IMG/VR virus record: IMGVR_UViG_3300046817_000512
Coordinates: 1 to 42,122 of that record
Reading direction: 5' to 3' (one strand)
DNA length: 42,122 nucleotides
Source: a virus
Position numbers and translations under genes: made by a program. The notes under the pieces are model-generated. The model made no database searches and had not been told where the DNA came from. It saw nothing but the letters and a program-made list of their open reading frames with translations. Positions 1 to 7,718 of this stretch are shown here, in pieces. The stretch's first letter is position 1. Each line of letters opens with the position of its first letter.

Positions 1-127
1 CCGAACGGGGGCGGTCAGTGACGAACCGACCTGAACCCAAACGGCTAGGAAGTGCAATAGGCCCCTAGGGAGAGAAGCCCGCAGCGAACCGAGACGGACC
101 CTGAAAAACCCAGGATCGCTTTCATGA
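1..127. repeat. Terminal direct repeat, left copy (circular contig overlap)
   Basis: Bases 1-127 are identical to bases 41996-42122. An exact overlap of 127 bases at both ends is what a de Bruijn assembler using k=127 leaves when a circular or terminally redundant molecule is closed. I therefore read it as an assembly overlap and not as two biological copies. The unique circle is 41,995 bp. The left edge also splits a small hairpin (CCCCC-GAAC-GGGGG, about 41994-42007 at the other end). Confidence 0.95.
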
Positions 128-237
128 GGGCAACTATTCCATGTTGAATATATTGAGCAATCCGAACAGGTGAGGTTTTTTCCCCACACCTTTCCCCCAT
201 ATTGACGCAGGCAGGCGTTCCGGGGCTAATCGCACCT
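128..237. other. AT-rich intergenic stretch upstream of the first gene; candidate attP neighbourhood
   Basis: Across the circular junction, this stretch and bases 41971-42122 form a gene-poor region of roughly 265 bp in front of the integrase gene. Around 140-165 it is clearly more AT-rich than the rest of the genome (GTTGAATATATTGAGCAAT), and a T-run follows at about 176-181. In temperate phages the attachment site normally lies next to the integrase, so attP is expected here. I cannot see a tRNA 3'-end fragment or obvious arm-site repeats, so the core is not defined. Confidence 0.35.
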
Positions 238-411
238 ATGACCGATGACCGCGAAGCCGCCCTATCGCTGACCGCCGCCCTGGTGATCCTGGCCAGTTTC
301 AACATCCCGACCGACATCCAAGGACTGCTGATCGGCGGCGACCCTAACCGGCACATCCGCCCCGGCGCGCTACAGGCTGTCTTAGAAGCCGCCAGGAAAG
401 CGCGCGAGTGA
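238..411 (+). CDS. Small hypothetical protein
   Basis: A 57-residue reading frame begins MTDDREAALSLTAALVI and has no family I recognise. I chose the ATG at 238 over the in-frame TTG at 202 because the sequence from 238 on has the better start codon and a protein-like, hydrophobic-then-polar pattern. There is no convincing Shine-Dalgarno sequence. It runs towards the small minus-strand membrane gene at 425-607, and a short hairpin lies between their stops. It is the only plus-strand gene at this end of the virion module and lies near the integrase, so it could be a lysogeny accessory gene. That is inference. A spurious frame is possible. Confidence 0.45.
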   Translation: MTDDREAALSLTAALVILASFNIPTDIQGLLIGGDPNRHIRPGALQAVLEAARKARE

Positions 412-418
412 TGGCGAA

Positions 419-435
419 GGCGGGTTAGCCCCGCC
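419..435. terminator. Short hairpin between convergent genes
   Basis: GGCGGG (419-424) and CCCGCC (430-435) form a 6-bp perfect stem around TTAGC, between the stop of the 238-411 gene and the stop codon of the 425-607 gene. It has no T-run on either side, so it may be a weak or Rho-assisted end for both transcripts. The call rests on position and pairing only. Confidence 0.4.
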
Positions 436-607
436 CGATGACGACCAGCAGGGCGAAGACGGCCAGCCCGATCAGCAGCACCGGCCAGAAGCCCATGACC
501 AGGGCGACGAGCAGCGGCAGGGCCATCCAGCCCAGGGTCTGTTCGATCAGGGTGTCGCCGTTGCGGAACCACCAGCGGGCGAACGGGGTCTTCGGCGGGG
601 TCTTCAT
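425..607 (-). CDS. Small membrane protein, holin-like candidate
   Basis: The product is about 60 residues: a short basic N-terminus (MKTPPKTPFARWWFRNGD) followed by one long or two closely spaced hydrophobic segments (roughly residues 24-58), ending in a basic residue. This makes it an inner-membrane protein. I chose the ATG at 607 because the longer frame upstream is an Arg-rich run without protein character. It is the last gene of the leftward virion operon, which is a common position for lysis genes, and no other lysis gene was recognised in the genome. A holin role is plausible but unproven. It could also be an unrelated virion or superinfection-exclusion membrane protein. Confidence 0.65.
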   Translation of the reverse strand: MKTPPKTPFARWWFRNGDTLIEQTLGWMALPLLVALVMGFWPVLLIGLAVFALLVVIGRG

Positions 608-659
608 GGCCCCGCTATAGCCGGTCGAGCTTAACCGGGCCCTGCGGTCGAAGGCCGCG

Positions 660-2867
660 CTAACGCGGCTGGGCCGCCACCTGGGCGGCGCCGCCGCCCG
701 AGGCTGGCGCGAACGCCTGCGCCCACTCGTCAATCGTGTCCAAGATCGGGTGGATGTCCGGGTGCATCTGGTCGATCAGGCCTTCTGGGCTGGCGCTCGC
801 CAGTCCGGCGTTCACGATAGCCGCCCGTTCGTCGCCGGTCAGGGCCGCGCCCTGGTGCAGCCGGGCCAGCGCCATCATGATCGCGCCGCTGGCCGACTTT
901 GGGACGCTGGGCAGATCGGCGACCGCCATCGCCCGGTCAACGGACCCCGACCCGAAGCCGGGATTGTTCCGCCGCGCGTTCGACAGCTTCAGCAGTTCGT
1001 TGTTCAGCCCCTCGCGCGTCCGCCCGCCCACTTCAGGCCCGAAGGTGGCGTCCTGAATGGCCGCCTGGCGGGGAGACGTGGCCAGCTTATTGACGATCCC
1101 CGTCGAGCCCGCAGGCGGGTTCTCGATGGCGTCGGTGGCCGCCTGCCGGTAGCCGACGCCCGCCGCACCTTTGATGTCCTCGGCGCTGACCGGGTAGGGG
1201 TTGTCTTCCGGCGTGGCCATGCCGGTCTTTTCGCCAAGCTGGGCGACGTATTCGTCAGACGGCAGAGACGGGCTGTTCGGGCCGCTGCCGATGCCCTGCC
1301 TGCCCAGGTCGAGAGCCTGTTCCTGGCCCGTGTAACCCCGATAGGTCGCGCGGGCCTCCTTCAGCCCAGGGACCTGATCGAGGGCGTCGTTAATGTCCCG
1401 CTGGCGCTGGAACAGGCCCTTGGCCACGCCCGCCTCATTGGCCTGCTGGGTGGCCCCGCGCTTGCCGAAGGCGATCTGCACACGGTCGAGGTCACCGGCT
1501 TGCAGTCCCACGTCCTCGGCGGCCTTCGGCATCCGGGCCTTCAGCCCGTCGAGAACGAACTGGCTTAGCTGCATGGGCGTGCCGTCCGGGTGGGTGAAGG
1601 TCGGAAGTTCGCTGTCGCCCGCGCTCGACTTCAGAAAGGCGCCCAGCCGGTCGGCCCGGCCATAGTCGCGGTTGGATGTCGCTTCGTTGATCGCCTGCTT
1701 GATCGCCGCCACCCCGTGGCTGTCGGCCAGGGCGTTGGTGATTTCCGGGGTGACCTCGACGGGCTGGGCGTAAGGCGTCTTGTAGGTCGTATCGGCAATG
1801 CCGCTCTTCGTGTCCTTCAGTTCCTTCGCCACCTGGGCGGCGGTGCGCGGCTCGTCTGGCGTCAGGCCGCGCACCAGCCGGTCGGCGTTCTCGGGCAGGT
1901 TGGTGGCGACCTGTTCGGCGTACTGGCCTGCGGGCCCCACGCCCTGGTCGTGCATCGAGGCGCCCATGATCAAGCGGCGCACCGGGCCGCCGCCGCCCGG
2001 CAGCTTGCTGGCCAGATCAAGGATCGACGGGTCGCTGGCGCCGGTGGCGCGCCATTGCGCCAGGATCGTCCGCATCTGATCGGGCGTGGCCTTCGACACG
2101 CGCAGAGCGTCCAGCAGCTGTTTGACGGCCACGCCGCCCGTGTCCTTCCGCTCAAACCCGGCGAGGTTCAGACCGCCGCGTGCAAGGTCGCCGACGACCC
2201 GGCCCCCAGTCTTGGCGACAGCGGTGGCCCCCCGCGCCACGCCGCCAGCAACGGAAGGAACCGCCGCGCTGGTGGCGATCCCGGTCAGCAGGCCCGTCTT
2301 CGCACCCTGAACTTCTTCACCCGGCTTCGCCGCCGCCGCGCCGCCCACCGCCCCGATAGGCGCGCCAGCTGCCGCCGAGCGGAGTGTGACCGCAGGTAGG
2401 TTTTTGCTGGCCAGCACGTCTTTCAGCAGTCCGGGGGCCAGTTCGGCGCCCGCCTTGCCCGCCACGAAATCGGCGACCTTGCCCATCCCAGGCATCCGCA
2501 GGCCCGCCAGCAGGCCGACCCCGCCGCTCAACCACGGTGCGGCTTCGGCGTTCTGCTTCTGGATGTCGCGGATCGCCCTGTAGGCGTCATAGCCGCCGTA
2601 ATTCGACTTTTCCCCCGTGACCATGCGCTTCAGGCCCAGGGCGGCGGCGGGGATCGCCGCTTCGGCGACGTTGTAGAGCCCCAGGGTCGGGCCGTTGGCC
2701 ATCGCCGTCAGGGTGGTGTCCATCGCGGTCGGGCGGTCGGGCTTGCCGGTCTTGTTTCCCAGCAGGGCTTCCGCCGCCAGCTGCTTGCGAACAGCGGCCC
2801 GCGCCACCGCAGGATCGTTGGTGTTGACCTGGGCTATGCGCCCATCTGGGAGGCGGACGGGGATCAT
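660..2867 (-). CDS. Large internal virion / ejection protein
   Basis: This 735-residue protein begins MIPVRLPDGRIAQVNTNDPA, an N-terminus typical of phage structural proteins that follow the tail-tube genes. It has Gly/Ala-rich hydrophobic stretches in the N-terminal third (about residues 60-230), which look like segments that insert into membranes, and a mainly helical, charged remainder. No lysozyme or transglycosylase motif is visible. It follows two other Ala/Gly/Pro-rich proteins with overlapping stop and start codons, the usual arrangement of the three P22- or T7-like ejection proteins. I infer that it is injected with the DNA and helps form a channel through the cell envelope. The family assignment rests on position and composition. 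Confidence 0.7.
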   Translation of the reverse strand: MIPVRLPDGRIAQVNTNDPAVARAAVRKQLAAEALLGNKTGKPDRPTAMDTTLTAMANGPTLGLYNVAEAAIPAAALGLKRMVTGEKSNYGGYDAYRAIRDIQKQNAEAAPWLSGGVGLLAGLRMPGMGKVADFVAGKAGAELAPGLLKDVLASKNLPAVTLRSAAAGAPIGAVGGAAAAKPGEEVQGAKTGLLTGIATSAAVPSVAGGVARGATAVAKTGGRVVGDLARGGLNLAGFERKDTGGVAVKQLLDALRVSKATPDQMRTILAQWRATGASDPSILDLASKLPGGGGPVRRLIMGASMHDQGVGPAGQYAEQVATNLPENADRLVRGLTPDEPRTAAQVAKELKDTKSGIADTTYKTPYAQPVEVTPEITNALADSHGVAAIKQAINEATSNRDYGRADRLGAFLKSSAGDSELPTFTHPDGTPMQLSQFVLDGLKARMPKAAEDVGLQAGDLDRVQIAFGKRGATQQANEAGVAKGLFQRQRDINDALDQVPGLKEARATYRGYTGQEQALDLGRQGIGSGPNSPSLPSDEYVAQLGEKTGMATPEDNPYPVSAEDIKGAAGVGYRQAATDAIENPPAGSTGIVNKLATSPRQAAIQDATFGPEVGGRTREGLNNELLKLSNARRNNPGFGSGSVDRAMAVADLPSVPKSASGAIMMALARLHQGAALTGDERAAIVNAGLASASPEGLIDQMHPDIHPILDTIDEWAQAFAPASGGGAAQVAAQPR

Positions 2868-3748
2868 GGGTTCAGGTCGATGGTTCCGGGCGGCGGGCGG
2901 TTGCGGGTCGCCGCTGACCTGTTGACCAGGGCCCGGTTCGCGGCGGCGCGCGGGTCCTGCGCGGCTTTCGCCGCCGCCAGCTGCTGGGCGTCATAAGCCG
3001 CCTCAGCGGCCCCGTAGCCGCCTTGACGGGTGTGGACGAAATTCTGCACGAAAGCGGCGCGCGGGACCGCCTCGGCATATTCCTTGTTCAGCCGGTCGCG
3101 GATGTCGGCGTTGGTGGTGCCCATGTTGGCGGTGTGGGTGAACCCCTGCTGCCAACCGGTCGGACCCTGGGCTTCGAACCCCCGGATGGCGCCCGATCCG
3201 ATCTCCCGCAGCTTGGCCCAGGTCTCGGCATTGATCGCGTCCATTTTGCCGATCCTCGCCGCTTGGTCATCGTGCGTCACCGCGTCGATCCCGGCCCTGG
3301 CGACCTTGGCGAAGTTGGGGATCACGTGATTGACCAGCGGAATGTCACCGTACACCTGCCCGGTCGAGACCGCCGAAGGGCCTTGCCCCTGCCGGGCCAT
3401 GAAGTCGTTCGACCGGGTGGCCAGGATGCGCTTGGTTTCAAGGTCCAGCAGCATCTTCTTCAACCCTGCGGCGTCCTCGGCGGCGATGGGCGCCGCAGGG
3501 TTGTCCTGCGGCGTAATCTTCATCATGTCGGCATAGGCCTTGGAGGTCAGGTACTTCTTGGCGCGGCGGCTGTAGTAGAGGTCTTCGCCGTTCGGGCCGG
3601 TGGCCGGGTCAAGTTCCGGCAGGTCAGTGGAAGGCGCGGCGGCCTGCGGCGCAGGGGCCGCAGGCGCAGGACCGCCGCCGCCCGCAGCCGGTGAGGCGAA
3701 CATTGTCATGCCATCGGTCGGCATGGTCAGGTCATCCAGCAAAGCCAT
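2864..3748 (-). CDS. Putative internal virion / ejection protein
   Basis: The protein has 294 residues. Its N-terminus is rich in Gly, Ala and Pro (residues about 17-40), and a helical middle and C-terminal part contains Ala/Gln-rich stretches (AAYDAQQLAAAKAAQ near residues 255-270). I recognise no enzymatic motif. The gene overlaps the start of the 735-residue gene by 4 bp and begins 3 bp after the stop of the 273-residue gene, so the three are co-translated. Position between the tail proteins and the largest internal protein suggests an ejection or internal core protein. The function is inferred from context. Confidence 0.65.
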   Translation of the reverse strand: MALLDDLTMPTDGMTMFASPAAGGGGPAPAAPAPQAAAPSTDLPELDPATGPNGEDLYYSRRAKKYLTSKAYADMMKITPQDNPAAPIAAEDAAGLKKMLLDLETKRILATRSNDFMARQGQGPSAVSTGQVYGDIPLVNHVIPNFAKVARAGIDAVTHDDQAARIGKMDAINAETWAKLREIGSGAIRGFEAQGPTGWQQGFTHTANMGTTNADIRDRLNKEYAEAVPRAAFVQNFVHTRQGGYGAAEAAYDAQQLAAAKAAQDPRAAANRALVNRSAATRNRPPPGTIDLNP

Positions 3749-3751
3749 CGG

Positions 3752-4573
3752 TCACCGCCCAGGGTTCTTGCGGGTAACTTCGGAGGGGTCGAACGCGCCT
3801 CGGGCAGGACCCTTCGGCGGCGCGCGGCCCACGGGCGGCGCGCCTTCACGCTTCTTCTGGGCTTCGGCCAAGACGTTTTGCAGGTGCGCGGCGGTATCCA
3901 GCCCGGTCGTCGCATCGACGCCGTATGGCGCCTGCGGGGCCTGGGGCGCGACGACCTGAACAGCTGGGCCGCCGCCGAATTTCGGAACCATGTAGGCGCC
4001 GCCCGCACGACCCATGTTCAACGGGTCGTTCGGCGTCTGCATGTCGAACCCGCGCTTCATGTCTTCCATCGACGGGTGCAGCTTCGCGGCGGCGGCGTCC
4101 CTGACGACGCCCCCGAAATCCAGCCCGTGCGGGCCGTAGTTCTTGGCCATGATCTGGGTCAGCTGGTCCGCCGCATCCTGCTTGTCCTGGGCGTCCTTCA
4201 GCTTCTGGGCGTCGGCCTGGCTCTTCGCGTAGCCGGTGCGGCGCTTTTCGAGATATTCCCCAGCCCCCTTGCTGTCGCCCTTCAGGATGCCGCCCGCCGC
4301 GAAGAGCTTGTCCTGAAAGGTCAGGCCGTCCGGCGACGGGGCCATGATCCGCGCCAGGAGGCCCTGTGGGGCCGCAGGGGCGGCGGCGGGCTCATCCGGT
4401 GCGGCAGACGGCTGAACGCCGCCCAGCAGGCCCTGAGGAGCCGCCACGGGGGCTTGCGGCGCTGGCGCCGGGGGCGCGGCGGCAGGTACGGCGCCAGTAG
4501 ACGGGTCCTGGCCCAGAAAGTCGAACGGGTTCCGGGACAGGTTGCTGAAGTCGAGGCCGTCGAAGATGCTCAC
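3752..4573 (-). CDS. Putative internal virion protein, Ala/Pro-rich
   Basis: This 273-residue protein has a low-complexity Ala/Pro/Gln-rich N-terminal region. That region contains two related PQGLL segments (APQGLLGGV and APQGLLARI) and is followed by a charged helical section (about residues 105-145, EKRRTGYAKSQADAQKLKD). The start is a GTG at 4573 that overlaps the TGA of the preceding gene (GTGA), which indicates translational coupling. It belongs to the run of internal or ejection-type proteins at the end of the virion operon. I recognise no defined domain, and the function is inferred from neighbours. Confidence 0.65.
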   Translation of the reverse strand: MSIFDGLDFSNLSRNPFDFLGQDPSTGAVPAAAPPAPAPQAPVAAPQGLLGGVQPSAAPDEPAAAPAAPQGLLARIMAPSPDGLTFQDKLFAAGGILKGDSKGAGEYLEKRRTGYAKSQADAQKLKDAQDKQDAADQLTQIMAKNYGPHGLDFGGVVRDAAAAKLHPSMEDMKRGFDMQTPNDPLNMGRAGGAYMVPKFGGGPAVQVVAPQAPQAPYGVDATTGLDTAAHLQNVLAEAQKKREGAPPVGRAPPKGPARGAFDPSEVTRKNPGR

Positions 4574-5721
4574 GCCAGCGCCTCCGCATTGACCAGCATG
4601 AAGCCGGTCGGGTGGAGGATCACCGCCTCAGGCTTCACCTTCAGCACGTCCTGCGCCATCACGCCGAACCTGACCGCCCGATCCCACAGATAGCGGAAGG
4701 CGTAGAGCGGCAGGCCGTCTGCCCGCTGGCCAATCCGCATCACGTCGCGCTTCAGGCGCCGGTCGCTGACAATGGCGCCGAACCCCGACGACCCGCCCGC
4801 TGCGCCCTTGGCGGCCAGGGAGAGCGCCGACAGCGGGCCAGCTGGCGTGAACAGGCTGGCCAGCTGCGCCGCCGACCCGAGGCCGGACAGCAGCTGGCCG
4901 GTCGGGTCGCTGACGGTCTGAGTGCCGTGGGTGTCCTGCACGCCGGTCTGGCTCTGACCGGAATACTGCCCGGTGTTCAGGCCGCCCAGCAGGCCTTCCA
5001 GCTGGGCCTGATATTGCAGCGGGTACTGCTTGGCCTGATTTTCGAGGTTGGTGGCGTCCTCGCCGAACTGGCCTTGCAGCGCGAGGTTCGCCCGCTGGTC
5101 GGCGCCCTGGGCGCTGCCGATGTTGGTCAGCAGCCCGGCTTTTTGCAGGCCCACCTGCTGGTTACCCTGCATCGCCTGCTGCCGCCGCGCCGCGTCGGCT
5201 TCTGAAAGGCCCGTGGCCTGGGTGTAGAGGTTGTTCAGCAGGCTACCTTCGGTCGCCGCCCGGCCGCGGGCGAGATTGTCTTCCGTCTGGGCCTGGGCGA
5301 CCCCGTAGCGCGAGCCGCCGAACGCCCCACCCCGGGCGGCGGCTGCGGCCTGTGCGGCGCGGGTCTGCCCGGCCTGCTGGTCGAAGTCGTTCAGGACCGG
5401 GTTCAGCACGCTGTCGCGGTAGGGAGTTTCGTAAGACCCCAGGTTGTCGAGGACGCTCTGGCCCTGCACGTCACCGACATTGCCGACCGCCGTGGTCGCA
5501 TCACCGTAGCTGGTGGAAGGGGTCAGGTTGCTGGCGGCGGTGTTCGCCTGCTTTTGCAGGTCCGACATGCCGGGGGTGTATTGCCCGGCGTTACCACCCA
5601 GCAGGCCGCCCAGCTGACCGGCCACGTTCTGGGCTGGGTTCAGCAGCCAGTCGGGCACGCTGGGGGTGGTCGTTTGATTGCTGGTCTCGTGCTGGTCGGT
5701 GGTGGTCTTTTTGCTGGACAT
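4570..5721 (-). CDS. Internal/tail protein with C-terminal S74-type chaperone-like domain
   Basis: The 383-residue product has a Gln/Ala/Gly/Asn-rich N-terminal 300 residues, with many heptad-like Ala/Gln runs (TRAAQAAAAARGGAFGG). It ends in a domain starting SDRRLKRDVMRIG at about residue 318 and continuing YAFRYLWD and GVMAQDVL. That pattern is characteristic of the intramolecular chaperone (endosialidase or peptidase S74 type) that trims tail spikes and fibres after folding. Known members use a Ser-Asp-x-x-x-Lys motif; the visible SDRRLKRD fits. The start overlaps the stop of the preceding gene by 1 bp. It may be a needle or ejection protein or a fibre-like protein, and the C-terminal domain is the safer call. 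Confidence 0.75.
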   Translation of the reverse strand: MSSKKTTTDQHETSNQTTTPSVPDWLLNPAQNVAGQLGGLLGGNAGQYTPGMSDLQKQANTAASNLTPSTSYGDATTAVGNVGDVQGQSVLDNLGSYETPYRDSVLNPVLNDFDQQAGQTRAAQAAAAARGGAFGGSRYGVAQAQTEDNLARGRAATEGSLLNNLYTQATGLSEADAARRQQAMQGNQQVGLQKAGLLTNIGSAQGADQRANLALQGQFGEDATNLENQAKQYPLQYQAQLEGLLGGLNTGQYSGQSQTGVQDTHGTQTVSDPTGQLLSGLGSAAQLASLFTPAGPLSALSLAAKGAAGGSSGFGAIVSDRRLKRDVMRIGQRADGLPLYAFRYLWDRAVRFGVMAQDVLKVKPEAVILHPTGFMLVNAEALA

Positions 5722-6161
5722 TACAGCGCCTTACGCACCGTGACCGACCAGAGCTTGTAGCCCAGCGGTTCCAGCAGCTTGCGCCACGCCTCGCGGCCTT
5801 CGATCAGCACTTCGCCGCAGCCCATCATCCGGGCGAGGCTTTCGATGCCCGGGGCCATCTGGATAAGCTCTTCGGCCTCACCCACGGCCCACAGCACCTG
5901 AAACACCCGCACGCCGCCCGGGTAGCTCTCGATCTGGCCAACCATGGCGCTGTTGGCGCCGGGGAAGAAGAACGCCCGCCGATGCGCGATCCGGGCTTCA
6001 AGGTCTTCGACGGTCCAGAACCCGTCATCCATGGCCGCCTTGAAGAGGTCGCGGAACCGGGCCCACTGGCTCAGCAGCGGATCGACGGTGGTGGCCAGAT
6101 TGATCAGCACGCCGCCGTCAGGGTCGTCAAAGCCGGTCAGATCGTCGCGCGGTTCGCTCAT
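5721..6161 (-). CDS. GNAT-fold-like virion-associated protein
   Basis: This 146-residue protein has a C-terminal half that reads like the acetyltransferase fold seen in small virion or internal proteins of T7-like and related podoviruses. It contains GGVRVFQVLWAVGEAEELIQ, followed by CGEVLIEGREAWRKLLEPLGY. The IEGR-x-W-x-x-x-L-x-x-x-GY pattern is the recurring signature. No acetyl-CoA loop is evident, so enzymatic activity is doubtful. It is the first gene after a promoter-like element at 6190-6213 and is followed directly by the internal protein genes. Assignment is by pattern and position, with moderate certainty. Confidence 0.6.
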   Translation of the reverse strand: MSEPRDDLTGFDDPDGGVLINLATTVDPLLSQWARFRDLFKAAMDDGFWTVEDLEARIAHRRAFFFPGANSAMVGQIESYPGGVRVFQVLWAVGEAEELIQMAPGIESLARMMGCGEVLIEGREAWRKLLEPLGYKLWSVTVRKAL

Positions 6162-6189
6162 CTAAGCGGCTCCTTCAGCCGCTGGTGCT

Positions 6190-6213
6190 GGAAGCGTGCA
6201 TCGGCATGTTCAA
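6190..6213 (-). promoter_or_regulatory. Late-promoter-like element, copy 1 (before the internal protein genes)
   Basis: Read on the minus strand it is TTGAAC, six bases, then ATGCACGCT. The same spacing and the same 9-mer occur at 12829-12849 and 25004-25024, and a variant occurs at 18973-18994. Its TTGA lies over the stop codon of the 6210-7718 gene, and the element ends about 30 bp before the ATG at 6161. The pattern resembles alphaproteobacterial housekeeping promoters (TTGACGS, a short spacer, then GCT-rich -10), but the promoter role is inferred. Confidence 0.6.
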
Positions 6214-7718
6214 CGCCCGCCGATGGCGGCCACGTCGAACTCCTGGCGTCCGGCCCGCGCGTAGCAGGGCGCCGCCGACCAGTCATAGCGGATGCGGGCG
6301 ATGCGCCCGGCCACCCGGATCGACTTCTGAAGCATCCCCGGCTGCATGGTGAACGGGCCGTGCTGGCGCTCTGCCCCCTGGGGCCAGTCCTTCGTGAAAA
6401 TAGTCAGCTGAAGGACGCCCTGCTGCTGCCGGAAGTCTGGCCAGACGCCGTTCACCATCACCCCGCCCGCCGCTTCCGACAGGTAGAAATCATTGCTCTC
6501 GATGAAGCCGGTCAGCGGGGCGCCGTCCTGGCTGTTGCCCTTCTCGTGCCAGTAGGCCATCCGCCCTGGCCCGGTCCCCACCGGGTAAGGCTGCGGGCCG
6601 CTATCAGCCCAGGCGGTTCTGGCCAGCCTGCCGCGACACCAGCCCTGCTGCGAAACGGTGATGTCGCGGCTGCACTCCAAGCCGTCGCGGGCGTCCGGGT
6701 AGAACCACGTCAGTTCGCCGTAGGTGCTGATCGTGCCGCCGACGATCTTGTCCTGCTGGCCGGTCGAGACGTGGCCCACCAGATCGGTGCGGATCGGGCA
6801 CGGGACGATCTGCGGCACGCCGCCCAGGACGCAGGCGTAGAACTGGCCATCGGGTGAAATCCAGGTGGCCAGCTGGGCTTTCACGATAGGCGCGCCGGGG
6901 CTGATCGACCCGCAGTTGTCGGCCACCTTGTCGAAGCTCCACGTCTGGTCCGGCGAGCCGATATAGGTCCCCAGGAACAGCGCGGTTTCGGTCCAGACGA
7001 AGACGTAGTTGCCGACCAGGCGGGCGCAGACGATCCGGCCCCCGCCCGGCAGGATCACTTCGCCCGCGTTGTTCGACGGCAGGGTGTTCCAGACGGTCGG
7101 GTCCTCGATGTCGGAGAACCGGATGCAGGACTGATTGAAGACCCCGCTGACCTCTTCGTTGCAGCCGAAGGCCATCACCTGCCGCTGCGGGACGCACAGC
7201 ATGTAGGTGACCTGGGCCGGGGCGTTCGGCAGCGGGATGGCCTTGTTCGCCAGCACGTTCTGCCAGTAGAAAATCGTCTGCCCGCGCGGGTTCGCCATTA
7301 ACCACACGCCGAACGCACCGAGGCTCCACGTCAGCGGGAAATAGCTGGCGGTCGAGGGCGCGCCAAAGGGGCCCACGTTCCAGGCGCCGGTCCCGTAGCC
7401 AGCCCCTCCGGCGCCGTCGATGGCGCCGGGCAGGAAGCTCACCGGGGTGATGTCCACGTGCGCCCCGCCCGACCAGATTTCCAGGGTCGCGTGCGTCCCG
7501 AAGGCGACGTTCAGGGTGGCGAACTGATCAGACCAGCAGAACACCGCCCGGCAGACCCCGCCCAGCAGGTCGAGCATCATCTGTTCCCAGCCGAACCTGA
7601 CCTGCCAGTTGTTCTCGTAAAACCGCACCATCTGGGCGTCCCGCCAGCGGCCTGGGGCGGCGAAGGTGGTGTCGTCGGCCACCAGACCGGTGGGGAGTTG
7701 GAACGGGGTTTGGGTCAT
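6210..7718 (-). CDS. P22 gp10-like tail stabilisation / hub protein
   Basis: The 502-residue protein starts MTQTPFQLPTGLVADDTTF and contains many Trp/Tyr/Gly-rich repeats (for example WSLGAFGVWLMANPRGQ and YVFVWTETALFLG). Such repeats are expected of a beta-propeller tail protein. This is the pattern of phage stabilisation proteins of the P22 gp10 type, which plug the portal-adaptor channel after DNA packaging and carry the spikes. It follows the fibre gene with a 4-bp overlap, as expected in a podovirus tail module. Length fits the gp10 family (around 470-500). The assignment is from memory of the family pattern and not from a search. Confidence 0.7.
   Translation of the reverse strand: MTQTPFQLPTGLVADDTTFAAPGRWRDAQMVRFYENNWQVRFGWEQMMLDLLGGVCRAVFCWSDQFATLNVAFGTHATLEIWSGGAHVDITPVSFLPGAIDGAGGAGYGTGAWNVGPFGAPSTASYFPLTWSLGAFGVWLMANPRGQTIFYWQNVLANKAIPLPNAPAQVTYMLCVPQRQVMAFGCNEEVSGVFNQSCIRFSDIEDPTVWNTLPSNNAGEVILPGGGRIVCARLVGNYVFVWTETALFLGTYIGSPDQTWSFDKVADNCGSISPGAPIVKAQLATWISPDGQFYACVLGGVPQIVPCPIRTDLVGHVSTGQQDKIVGGTISTYGELTWFYPDARDGLECSRDITVSQQGWCRGRLARTAWADSGPQPYPVGTGPGRMAYWHEKGNSQDGAPLTGFIESNDFYLSEAAGGVMVNGVWPDFRQQQGVLQLTIFTKDWPQGAERQHGPFTMQPGMLQKSIRVAGRIARIRYDWSAAPCYARAGRQEFDVAAIGGR

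Noticed and set aside
5352-6857. 501-codon plus-strand frame over the tail genes
   Set aside because: It spans parts of three real minus-strand genes and has shadow composition.
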